Assembly (NCBI GenBank): GCA_017536845.1
Contig: JAFWCP010000048.1
Span: forward strand, 1 to 8,747
Direction: 5' to 3'
From: Solobacterium sp.
GTDB taxonomy: Bacteria > Bacillota_I > Bacilli_A > Erysipelotrichales > Erysipelotrichaceae
Length of the DNA stretch: 8,747 nt
Shown here: one piece after another, positions 1 to 6,017 of the stretch
Position numbering within the stretch: position 1 is the stretch's first letter
Layout: each line of letters begins with the position of its first letter
Translations under genes and position numbers: made by a program
The notes under the pieces: model-generated
Told to the model about the DNA's origin: nothing
The model's input: only the letters and a program-made list of their open reading frames with translations
The model's database searches: none

Positions 1-59
1 ACTGCCTGGAATGCGTCAATCCGGCGGAAATCCTGCCCAACGTGGTTTACAGCAAATAA
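1..59 (+). CDS. 3' end of a C39-like (papain-fold) peptidase gene, cut by the window edge
   Basis: Only the last 18 codons are inside the window. They read CLECVNPAEILPNVVYSK and then TAA at 57-59. The same codons recur at 960-1018, where more of the gene is visible and contains a GYDNGAVNVNDPED stretch typical of the C-terminal half of C39-like cysteine peptidases. The family call therefore rests on the second copy. A strong intrinsic terminator follows at 66-87, so this is the real end of a transcription unit. The 5' part and any catalytic residues are outside the window, so whether this copy is intact cannot be judged. Confidence 0.6.
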   Translation, partial: CLECVNPAEILPNVVYSK

Positions 60-65
60 CAGCTG

Positions 66-87
66 AAGACGGGAAACCGTCTTTTTT
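66..87 (+). terminator. Intrinsic terminator of the upstream C39-like gene
   Basis: A 7-bp perfect stem (AAGACGG/CCGTCTT) closes a GAAA tetraloop and runs into six T's. It starts seven bases after the TAA at 57-59. The same element is repeated at 1025-1046. Confidence 0.9.
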
Positions 88-123
88 GAAAAGGAAAAAC
101 AGAACTGGCAATCCCGGTGTTCC

Positions 124-141
124 TGTGAGACAATGGTCACA
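124..141. promoter_or_regulatory. TGTGA-N8-TCACA inverted repeat in the leader
   Basis: A perfect 5+5 inverted repeat with an 8-base spacer lies 26 bases before the start codon at 168. It is preserved in the duplicated leader at 1084-1101. The half-sites resemble those of CRP/FNR-family regulators, but the classical CRP spacer is 6, so a regulator cannot be named. It could equally be an RNA hairpin in the leader. Confidence 0.3.
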
Positions 142-167
142 AGGTTTATAAAAGGAGATGCAAATAT

Positions 168-455
168 ATGGACCATATACATATCATTGATGAAGAAAGA
201 TCAGTAGTTTGTCCGTTATGTAATTCAAAGTTAACTGATGGATATTTGGTGACTGGAATTGGTGAGGTACTATGGTTGACAAAAGATGCAGTGATTCCTT
301 CCTTTCGTATAAGATATACAAAAAAATCCACTTTACCTGAAGGAGTTATTATGATTCAGCCTACGCATCATGGTCAAACATCGCAGAAAACAAGGGCCAT
401 GCGTTGTCAGAACTGTGGATATACGGTGATTTTCGATTGCGACCGCAATCAATAG
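168..455 (+). CDS. Small zinc-ribbon protein (DUF6487/PF20097-like)
   Basis: The protein is 95 residues, with no signal peptide or membrane segment, so it is probably cytoplasmic. Two CxxC knuckles, C15/C18 (CPLC) and C80/C83 (CQNC), bracket the protein as in a two-knuckle zinc ribbon. The sequence CPLCNSKLTDGYLVTG followed by a tryptophan-containing strand and a terminal RCQNCGYTVIFD matches my memory of the DUF6487 (PF20097) pattern of small Bacillota proteins. No biochemical function is known to me. The start is the ATG preceded by AAAGGAGATG at a good distance. That ribosome binding site and leader are a copy of the one used by the membrane protein at 1126, so expression may follow the same control. 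Base composition is more AT-rich than the genes at 1126-3905, suggesting separate origin. It has no co-directional partner: about 285 bases without a convincing gene follow. Confidence 0.85.
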   Translation: MDHIHIIDEERSVVCPLCNSKLTDGYLVTGIGEVLWLTKDAVIPSFRIRYTKKSTLPEGVIMIQPTHHGQTSQKTRAMRCQNCGYTVIFDCDRNQ

Positions 456-739
456 ATTGAAAGGATGAATCGCTCAAGGATTTTGCATGAATGAACCACA
501 AAATCTATACAAGACACAGAGCTCTATATGCACAGATCTCGTAAGTTTTGAAACCGATCGGCATAATGAATAAAAGCACTTTCGTCAGGTAAAGAAAAGG
601 CTGCAGCATAGTCTTCCTGATGCCTGCTGCTCCCATCATCATTGCAGAAGAGCCAGCCTTTTAGCTCAATTCAAGGCTTTCTCCAACTTCAGAAGAAGGG
701 ACATGACCTGAATTGAAAAGTGCTTTTCTACAATATTGA

Positions 740-1018
740 GAGGGCGATTGCTCAGGGGAATGGGAATTTACAGGAATAGAAATCGTTCTTGCTTCCAGGC
801 TGCGCCGTGGCAACCTTGTCATCCTGTTCACCGACCGTGGAAGGTTTGCGCCGAAAGACAATCCTCGCAATGCCATCCTGCTGTATGGCTATGACAACGG
901 TGCAGTCAATGTCAATGATCCGGAAGACGCTGGACGAAACGGTGTCTATAAACTGGAAGACTGCCTGGAATGCGTCAATCCGGCGGAAATCCTGCCCAAC
1001 GTGGTTTACAGCAAATAA
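740..1018 (+). pseudogene. 5'-truncated C39-like cysteine peptidase fragment
   Basis: An open frame runs from just after a TGA at 737-739 to the TAA at 1016-1018 (about 92 codons) with no plausible in-frame start or ribosome binding site, so I read it as a gene fragment. The recognisable part runs from about 809: RGNLVILFTDRGRFAPKDN, then NAILLYGYDNGAVNVNDPED, then a GVYKLEDCLEC tail. This resembles the C-terminal half of peptidase C39-like proteins (hydrophobic strand, 'GYD..G.v.vNDP' turn). In that family a His usually precedes the 'ivl.GY' strand. Here the position looks like Asn, so even a complete copy might be inactive. The N-terminal half with the catalytic Cys is missing. Its last 59 bases are identical to the gene tail at the left window edge, so it is the second half of a tandem duplication or an insertion scar. 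Confidence 0.65.
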
Positions 1019-1126
1019 CAGCTGAAGACGGGAAACCGTCTTTTTTGAAAAGGAAAAAACAGAACTGGCATTCCCCGTGTTCCTGTGAGACAATGGTCAC
1101 AGGGTTTATAAAAGGAGATGCAAATA
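960..1126 (+). repeat. Direct repeat, right copy
   Basis: This is the partner of 1-167, at about 98% identity by eye. Here the leader is joined to the membrane protein gene starting at 1126 instead of the zinc-ribbon gene. Recombination between the copies would delete about 959 bp, including the zinc-ribbon gene and the peptidase fragment. Confidence 0.95.
1025..1046 (+). terminator. Intrinsic terminator, second copy
   Basis: It carries the same AAGACGG-GAAA-CCGTCTT hairpin and T-run as at 66-87, here closing the truncated peptidase fragment and insulating the membrane protein gene. Confidence 0.9.
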
Positions 1127-1896
1127 TGACGAAGAAATACATTCCGGCCATTGCCCTTCTGATCTGTGCGGCGCTGTCCTTTTTCCTGGCCGGGCCGATC
1201 CGTTCGGTTGTGACGGACGGGGCCGGCATCAGCGGCTATCTGGATGATAAACAGATGGAAGTGCTGAAAATTGCCGGGGCTGCCGCCGGGGCATCGGCTG
1301 TGATTTCCGCCATTCCCGATGACGCCGGTACGCCGATTGCCGAGAAGTTTGCCGACATCAGCATGTATACGATCATTGTGCTCTGTGCTGTTTTTCTGGA
1401 AAAGTATCTGGTAAGGATCGGCTGCAGCCTGGCCTTCCAGATCCTGATACCGGCTGCATGCATCCTTGGCGCAGTCAACCTGGCGGTGCTGAGGCGTAAA
1501 TCACTGACGATGCTGAGTGTGAGGCTGGCGGCCATTGCCCTGGTTGCGGCCGTCGTGGTGCCGTGCAGCGTTGTGACTTCCAGGTTTATCGAGGATGCGC
1601 AGAAGGAAAAGATTGCGGAAACCATCCAGGAGACAAATGACGCCGCCCAGGAAATCGAAGAGAATTCTACTGACCAGACATTGTGGGAGAAGTTTACCGG
1701 CACCATCACAAACGGTGTGCGGGGACTGATCAACGGCTTTGAGGATAAGCTTGTCAGCTTTGTCGAGATCATGGCGGTGATGCTTGTCACCAGCTGCATC
1801 ATTCCGCTTGTGGTCATGCTGTTTATGTGGTGGCTGGTCAAATCTCTGATCCAGAGCCTTGGCTTCCGCCCTCCTCACAAGCTGCAGAATGAATAG
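1126..1896 (+). CDS. Conserved hypothetical multi-spanning membrane protein
   Basis: The protein has 256 residues. Hydrophobic segments lie at about 5-23, 80-96, 101-123, 133-153 and 213-241. Between segments one and two is a probable extracytoplasmic loop with ISGYLDDKQMEVLKIAGAAAGAS and a DDAGTPIAEKFADIS motif (residues 65-79). Residues 155-210 form a charged, Glu/Gln-rich stretch likely to be helical or coiled coil, followed by the last membrane segment. I recall the 'AGPI..ITGYL...GTPIAEKLADIS' pattern from conserved hypothetical membrane proteins in several phyla, but I know of no assigned function. The start is set by AAAGGAGATG upstream of the ATG at 1126. A longer reading back to 970 in the same frame overlaps the upstream gene tail and its terminator and is rejected. 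It is monocistronic: a terminator precedes it and another follows at once. GC is clearly higher than in the zinc-ribbon gene. Confidence 0.85.
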   Translation: MTKKYIPAIALLICAALSFFLAGPIRSVVTDGAGISGYLDDKQMEVLKIAGAAAGASAVISAIPDDAGTPIAEKFADISMYTIIVLCAVFLEKYLVRIGCSLAFQILIPAACILGAVNLAVLRRKSLTMLSVRLAAIALVAAVVVPCSVVTSRFIEDAQKEKIAETIQETNDAAQEIEENSTDQTLWEKFTGTITNGVRGLINGFEDKLVSFVEIMAVMLVTSCIIPLVVMLFMWWLVKSLIQSLGFRPPHKLQNE

Positions 1897-1900
1897 TCAG

Positions 1901-1925
1901 AAAAAAGAGGCATCGCCTCTTTTTT
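1901..1925. terminator. Bidirectional intrinsic terminator between convergent genes
   Basis: An 11-bp perfect stem (AAAAAAGAGGC/GCCTCTTTTTT) with an ATC loop sits between the plus-strand stop at 1894-1896 and the minus-strand stop at 1929-1931. It has a T-run on both strands, so it can serve both genes. Confidence 0.93.
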
Positions 1926-1928
1926 GCA

Positions 1929-2956
1929 TCAGTTGAAGGTGCTGAAGGAATCCTGCCAGCCGATCAGGTAGGCAGCATAATCCGCTGAGATCTTTTCCGC
2001 GGTGACATAGCCGTAAGGTGCTGTCAGGATGGCGTAATTGCCGTCGATGTCATACCAGTACAGGCCGTCATTCAGGATACATGTACGATGCTGAGAGCCA
2101 TAAATCCTGCCATCATGGTCCATATTGCGGCCGGGAATGGTAAGCCGCAGTCATACACGCCCAGCTTCCTGCAGCAGCAATAGACAAAATCGGAAAAGCC
2201 GAAGCAGGTTCCGCCGCCCTGAAGCATGAAGGAGCGGGCATCGTACCCGCCATCTATGTACTGGTAGGCGGACGCAAGATCCAGCACTGCCAGTGCCTTT
2301 GTCAGATCAGACGCGGCATAAAGATCAATGTTTCCGTTTTCCTTGTACAGGTCGACAAGGTGACGGAGCTGTTCATCCATCAAGGCGTCTGTATCACTGC
2401 CGTAATTGATGCCCAATGAAGCAAGGGACGGGAAACCGTACTCATAATACGGGTTGTAGAAACTGCCGTCCAGGACACCGGAAATCTCGTTGAAGTGGTA
2501 TGACTTTCCATGAATCTCAGCATAGCCTTTGGTCATCATGCCGCTGATGGGATCATAGTAGTATCTGCCGTTTTCGTTGCAGTACCAGCCTTTGATCATG
2601 GCGCCGGTTTCATCATAGCGCACCCATTTTCCGTCCGGGTTTTTGCCTGTTTGCAGGTCATCCTGGAAGATATACGGCATCCAGACTTCCTTGCTTTCGG
2701 CCTTGGCACCGTCATAGATGGCGTCCAGCCAGTACCAGGCGTCGGATGCAGGGTCATAGATTTCCCTTCCTCTTTCCAGGCCATAGAGGGTATCGGTCAG
2801 ATTCTTCGGATCGCCCATTGCCCCCTGTTTTTGGCCGTTTTCATACCAGTACTGCTTTCCGTCATCCCCGGTCTTCCATACAAGGTGGTCTTCCGCATGG
2901 ACAGGCGTAACGGCCAGAACCATACATGCGGCTAAGATAAATTTAAGATTCTTCAT
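1929..2956 (-). pseudogene. Secreted transglutaminase-like protein with cell-wall-type repeats, frameshifted
   Basis: From the ATG at 2956 (ribosome binding site AAAGGAAGAG) the frame encodes a signal peptide (residues 1-21, cut after VHA). Repeat-like aromatic segments follow (KQYWYENG at 35-41, then WVRYDETGAMIKGWYCNENG and RYYYDPISG at 111-139), resembling glucan/choline-binding type repeats. A papain-fold transglutaminase-like domain comes next, with the presumed nucleophile Cys251 (GGTCFGFSDF). After Pro275 (near 2133-2135, a CCC run) the frame shifts. Read in that frame, translation goes out of register and stops at 2072. The neighbouring frame, from 2132 down to 1929, carries the rest of the domain: GRN, MDHDGRIYGSQH with the presumed catalytic His, and LYWYDIDGN with the presumed Asp. 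Restoring one base gives 342 residues with a complete Cys-His-Asp set (251, 290, 303). As written, the enzyme lacks His and Asp. Recent inactivation or a one-base sequencing error are both possible. Confidence 0.85.
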
Positions 2957-2979
2957 GGTTCTCTTCCTTTCTGAGTTAG

Positions 2980-3006
2980 ATTATACTATTCAGGATCTGA
3001 ATTCAA
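2980..3006 (-). promoter_or_regulatory. Promoter candidate for the transglutaminase-like gene
   Basis: Read on the minus strand, TTGAAT (3001-3006) and a perfect TATAAT (2980-2985) are separated by 15 bases (16 if TTTGAA is used), about 23 bases before the start codon. The −10 box overlaps a plus-strand TATACT (2982-2987) that may serve the divergent patatin gene, for which I see no good −35. Confidence 0.5.
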
Positions 3007-3017
3007 AGGAGAACTGT

Positions 3018-3905
3018 ATGAGTGAGTATATTTTGCCCGAAGGGCATGCAAAAGATATTCTGACGGAAGGATGTATCGTGCTGGAAGGCGGTGCCTTCCG
3101 GGGCCTGTATACCCAGGGTGTACTGGATGTGCTGATGCAGGAAGACATCAATATGAGCTGTACCATCGGCGTTTCTGCCGGAGCCCTGGGCGGTATGAAC
3201 TATGTGGCCGGCCAGATCGGCCGCAGTGCCCGTGTAAACCTGCGCTACCGCCACGATTCAGATTACATCGGCATCGGCGCCCTGAAGCGGGATCATGGGA
3301 TTACCGGGTTCTCATATCTTTTCAACGAGATTTCCTGGCAGGACCCTCTGGACATGGAGCGGTTCAATGATCCCCGACGCCGTTTTGTCGTGACGGCAAC
3401 GGACATTGAAACGGGTGAAAATGAATTCTTTGAAAAGGGGATTTGTTCTGATATGTTCACGGCCTGTGCCGCCTCAGCCTCTGTCCCCTATATCAGCGAA
3501 GCGGTGGAACTGGAAGGAGGCAGGTATCTGGATGGCGGGATTGCCTGCCGGATTCCGTTCCAGTGGGCTCTGGACCAGGGGTATGAAAAAGTCATTGTTG
3601 TACGTACAAGGGACAAGGATTACCGTAAACGGATCCATATGCCCCTGAACCTCACCAGGGTGGAGTATCACCGCTATCCGGCATTGAAGGCTGCCCTGGA
3701 TGAAGAGTCTGCCCGTTACAATGTCCTTCTAGACAGGCTTGATATGCTGGAAGAAAGCGGCAGGATCTTTGTCATCACACCGTCTCAGCCGGTGGAAATC
3801 AAACGGTTTGAAGGAAATCTGGATGCCCTGTATGAGTTGTACCAGCTGGGACGTAAGGACGCGGAAGAAAGGCTGGCAGAACTGAAAGCATACCTGAACA
3901 GATAA
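3018..3905 (+). CDS. Patatin-like phospholipase (YjjU-type, with DUF6363-like C-terminus)
   Basis: A 295-residue cytoplasmic-looking protein of the patatin family: serine acyl hydrolases with a Ser-Asp dyad acting on lipids. The oxyanion-hole motif GGAFRG is at 24-29, the nucleophile elbow GVSAG has Ser53, and the DGG motif with the catalytic Asp is Asp172 (YLDGGIACRIP). All three are intact, so the enzyme should be active. The C-terminal part, residues about 215-295, with NLTRVEYHRYPALKAAL and a later FVITP strand, matches the helical extension (DUF6363) of YjjU-like proteins. The physiological substrate of that subgroup is not established. The start is the ATG with AAAGGAGAA six bases upstream. 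An in-frame longer reading from 2955 crosses the divergent promoter and is not used. It is transcribed away from the transglutaminase-like gene and closed by its own terminator at 3940-3964, so it is probably monocistronic. Confidence 0.93.
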   Translation: MSEYILPEGHAKDILTEGCIVLEGGAFRGLYTQGVLDVLMQEDINMSCTIGVSAGALGGMNYVAGQIGRSARVNLRYRHDSDYIGIGALKRDHGITGFSYLFNEISWQDPLDMERFNDPRRRFVVTATDIETGENEFFEKGICSDMFTACAASASVPYISEAVELEGGRYLDGGIACRIPFQWALDQGYEKVIVVRTRDKDYRKRIHMPLNLTRVEYHRYPALKAALDEESARYNVLLDRLDMLEESGRIFVITPSQPVEIKRFEGNLDALYELYQLGRKDAEERLAELKAYLNR

Positions 3906-3939
3906 GAATATGGATCCTGGAAACACAAGGATGCATAAG

Positions 3940-3964
3940 AGGAAGCTCAGGTGAGCTTCCTTTT
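3940..3964 (+). terminator. Intrinsic terminator of the patatin-like gene
   Basis: A 9-bp stem (AGGAAGCTC/GAGCTTCCT) with loop AGGT is followed by a short T-tract, 34 bases after the stop codon. Confidence 0.85.
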
Positions 3965-3965
3965 A

Positions 3966-4320
3966 TCTCTGATTTGTGAAGAATCCTTAGATCCTTGATT
4001 ACTCCCGCTTCCGCGCATTGGCTTTTCTTCAAATAAGTCAGCTCTTTTCGAATGCAACGATGGTCCCATGCTGATCAGATAAGACGAAGCGGATGCATGG
4101 GCTCAAACCGCACCGCAGCGGAGGCGGAGAAAAAATGGCAAAGACAATAAACAACACACAACACTGAAGCCGGCATCAGTAGATTAATGCCGGCTTGGGT
4201 GTTATATAAGGATACAGAGATTATTCAGCAGATGCGTCGAACAAATCGTTTCAGAAATGTGATTTTGAAACCCAACTTTATCGAACAGGTATTCTTCCGA
4301 CCTTTTCTGAAACGTATAGC
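3966..4320. other. Gene-free interval with two inverted repeats
   Basis: I see no convincing gene in either strand. It contains a stable hairpin at 4167-4196 (10-bp perfect stem AAGCCGGCAT/ATGCCGGCTT, loop of 10). It also contains an 11-bp perfect inverted repeat CGTTTCAGAAA/TTTCTGAAACG at 4247-4257 and 4304-4314 with a 46-base loop. Both lie downstream of the minus-strand lipoprotein gene ending at 4321 and could be its transcript end. Neither has a proper T-run. A GC-rich patch around 4110-4130 differs in composition from its flanks and may be a relic. Confidence 0.5.
4167..4196 (-). other. Stable hairpin, possible weak terminator of the minus-strand operon
   Basis: A 10-bp perfect stem with a 10-base loop. 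On the minus strand it is followed by a T/G-rich stretch but no uninterrupted T-run, so terminator function is only a guess. No gene on the plus strand ends just before it. Confidence 0.35.
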
Positions 4321-5334
4321 CTAAATTTCTTCAAAGAAAAGCTCATACTCAGACAAAGCTTCTTCGAGACGTTGCAGATCCTCTTTTGAACGCAGTCCGA
4401 TTAATGGCATGTCGTAATAATTCCATCTGCTGCGCGAGTCAGATCCTCTTGAAAAATAATCATAATTGTTCTCGTTGAAGAAACTGATTGCGTAAGATGA
4501 CATTGATTCAAATGATTTTAAGGGGATATAGATGACAGATTCTTTTTCGTGGATGCCGATTATCGTGAAAGGAACAGTTACCTGCTGATCGATATTTCCG
4601 CTTGGCAGATAGGTATAAACATTAAGATAAACAATATCGCCGGGATGATAATTTACATCTCTTAGTTCGGCGGGATATATGGCCACGTTATGTCCTTCAT
4701 CAATATCAATCTGAGAGAATGTTGTACCTTCAATGATTGAATCAATATAAGCATCTGCATGTAAGAAAAAATCTGTTGTGTTTACGCCGTGGATCATGCA
4801 GAATGAATTACCCTCGTAATCTCCGGGTTTTGAAGTATTTTCAACATGAACATCGGTGAAAAGCTGGGCTCTTTGACCGGTAGATTCTTCATATTTTAGT
4901 TCAACAATCAGACCCTCGTTCTTAAGATCTTCCAGCTTATCCAGAAAAGCAAGTGTCGCCTGGTGATAATCTTCCCATGTATCATAATTGTACATAGAAG
5001 TACTGTCTGTCATAACATGCACAAAATAAAGGCTTTCCGATTCCGCTGGTTCAGCACTGTCATCAGGATGCTGTGAAGGTTTTTCCTGTACATCTGCTAT
5101 GGGTTCCGGTTCGGCTGTATTAGTGGATCCGTCATGATTGTCGTTGGTTTCTGTTTCATTATTCACCACTGTTTCCTGGATGTCTTCATAGTCTGAATCG
5201 TCATTCAGGAGAACCGATGAAGCAGATGAAGCAATACTGTGATTCGAAGAATCCTGTTTTGTTTCAGTCAGACTGCAGGAAGCCAGAGATATGATTGCAG
5301 CAGATAAGCAGAAGGTTTTAAATGACTTTTTCAT
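4321..5334 (-). CDS. Lipoprotein with a MacB/FtsX-type extracellular core domain and no permease
   Basis: 337 residues. A lipoprotein signal peptide ends in the lipobox SLASC with Cys20 as the lipidation site, so the protein is predicted to be anchored on the outer face of the membrane. Residues 21-100 are a low-complexity Ser/Asp/Glu/Asn/Thr-rich spacer. Residues about 103-337 form a globular domain. Its centre (EGTTFSQIDIDEGHNVAIY at 202-220, the HPGDIVYLNV strand at 230-239, FTIIGI at 256-261, VIYIPLKSF at 267-275) reproduces the order seen in the periplasmic core domain of MacB/FtsX-family ABC permeases: 'v.i...la.......GD.i.l....f.viGI......iyip...f'. No transmembrane segment and no ATPase gene are present, so this is a free-standing version. 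Its role is unknown. GGAG precedes the ATG. It starts 15 bases after the stop of the broken secreted-protein gene and shares that gene's promoter. The domain call is from pattern memory; the lipoprotein call is firm. Confidence 0.85.
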   Translation of the reverse strand: MKKSFKTFCLSAAIISLASCSLTETKQDSSNHSIASSASSVLLNDDSDYEDIQETVVNNETETNDNHDGSTNTAEPEPIADVQEKPSQHPDDSAEPAESESLYFVHVMTDSTSMYNYDTWEDYHQATLAFLDKLEDLKNEGLIVELKYEESTGQRAQLFTDVHVENTSKPGDYEGNSFCMIHGVNTTDFFLHADAYIDSIIEGTTFSQIDIDEGHNVAIYPAELRDVNYHPGDIVYLNVYTYLPSGNIDQQVTVPFTIIGIHEKESVIYIPLKSFESMSSYAISFFNENNYDYFSRGSDSRSRWNYYDMPLIGLRSKEDLQRLEEALSEYELFFEEI

Positions 5335-5349
5335 ATATTCTCCATTTCA

Positions 5350-5814
5350 TCAATAAACATAAATTTCGTAATACACTGTTCCGGTGTAATACCCATAGCC
5401 GGTATTTGGATTCAGCCGGTTTGTGTATACGGTCAGATTGATTGTGATCATGACTTTGTTTCCGCTGAATGCAACGTTTCTCCAATTCGTGGTAAATTGT
5501 GAAACAGGACCATAATTGAATCCATTCAGCTGATCAGCCCAGTTATAAACACCGGTGATTGATACAGATGCGATCTGGCCTGTTGAGTCATTGATCTCTG
5601 CTGTTCCATGTATATCTGCTGTAATATTTCTATAACCATCTGGAAAAGAAATATGATTGTAAAGAGAGGTCCTTGTGATAGTAACTTGATGTGTTGAGTA
5701 CCGAAACTGCTCATGGATTCCACAATCTTATTGAACTTCATCTGCCAGAACTGGTGTAAAAACCATGCTGACAACTGTCTAAACCGATAATACGATTTTT
5801 GCAAAATGCTTCAT
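5350..5814 (-). pseudogene. Small secreted protein gene with two in-frame nonsense codons
   Basis: Translating 5814 to 5350 on the minus strand gives one continuous frame of 154 codons from an ATG preceded by GAGG, interrupted only by TAG at codon 12 (5779-5781) and TAA at codon 29 (5728-5730). Around the first stop it is a clear signal peptide: MKHFAKIVLSV, stop, TVVSMVFTPVLA, with predicted cleavage after residue 24. The remaining 125 codons have no stop and a beta-rich, Tyr/Asn/Thr-rich composition (for example SVSITGVYNWADQLNGFN, VMITINLTVYT, and GYGYYTGTVYYEIYVY at the C-terminus) typical of small secreted surface proteins. I do not recognise the family. The absence of frameshifts and the retained composition suggest recent inactivation. 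It has a good promoter at 5837-5865 and is the first gene of the operon with the lipoprotein at 4321-5334. A 92-codon reading in another frame (5526-5804) is a shadow. Confidence 0.8.
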
Positions 5815-5836
5815 ATTATTAACCTCTATTTAGTAA

Positions 5837-5865
5837 ATTATATACAACATTGATAAATGAATCAA
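5837..5865 (-). promoter_or_regulatory. Sigma-A type promoter of the secreted-protein/lipoprotein operon
   Basis: On the minus strand, TTGATT (5860-5865), a 17-base spacer and a perfect TATAAT (5837-5842) lie 22 bases before the ATG at 5814. An ATTGA/TCAAT inverted repeat overlaps the −35 side (5849-5866) and could be an operator or chance. Confidence 0.8.
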
Positions 5866-5931
5866 TGGCTATATAGAATTACAGTCCTGGAATATTTCCC
5901 CTACTTTGACAAAACCACGCAAAATCACTGA

Positions 5932-5953
5932 AAATCAGCAGAAATGCTGGTTT
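5932..5953 (+). other. Hairpin upstream of the transposase remnant
   Basis: A 9-bp stem with one G-T pair closes a GAAA tetraloop (AAATCAGCA/TGCTGGTTT). A TTTCTTTC-like tract follows on the plus strand. Some insertion sequences carry such hairpins near their left end to block incoming transcription; here that is inference. A second, smaller hairpin (AATAGG/CCTATT, 5986-6004) abuts the ribosome binding site of the transposase frame. Confidence 0.45.
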
Positions 5954-6017
5954 CTTTCGAAAACTGCCGTTTTTGTGATATTGCTAATAGGAGATTCCCC
6001 TATTAAAGAGGTGATTT

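Larger units (their letters stand above)
1..167 (+). repeat. Direct repeat, left copy (gene tail + terminator + leader)
   Basis: Bases 1-167 match 960-1126 with three substitutions and one single-base indel (five versus six A's near position 95). I aligned the copies by eye. The copy holds the 3' end of the C39-like gene, its terminator and the whole leader, including the ribosome binding site. Identity stops essentially at the start codon of the next gene, which differs between copies. The right copy continues to the left of 960 into more of the C39-like gene, so the left copy probably extends past the window edge. Confidence 0.95.

Noticed and set aside
505..642. Minus-strand 45-codon frame (MMMGAAGIRKTMLQ...) in the interval 456-739
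   Set aside because: It is short, has no proper ribosome binding site or promoter, and resembles no family I know. The interval also holds nested inverted repeats (572-582/717-727 and 666-673/709-716) that I could not interpret.
970..1125. N-terminal extension of the membrane protein gene back to an ATG at 970
   Set aside because: It runs through the tail of another gene and a strong terminator. The ATG at 1126 has the ribosome binding site and begins a clean hydrophobic segment.
4247..4314. 11-base inverted repeat as insertion-sequence ends
   Set aside because: Only 46 bases separate the arms, no transposase is between them and no target duplication is evident. A transcript hairpin is simpler.
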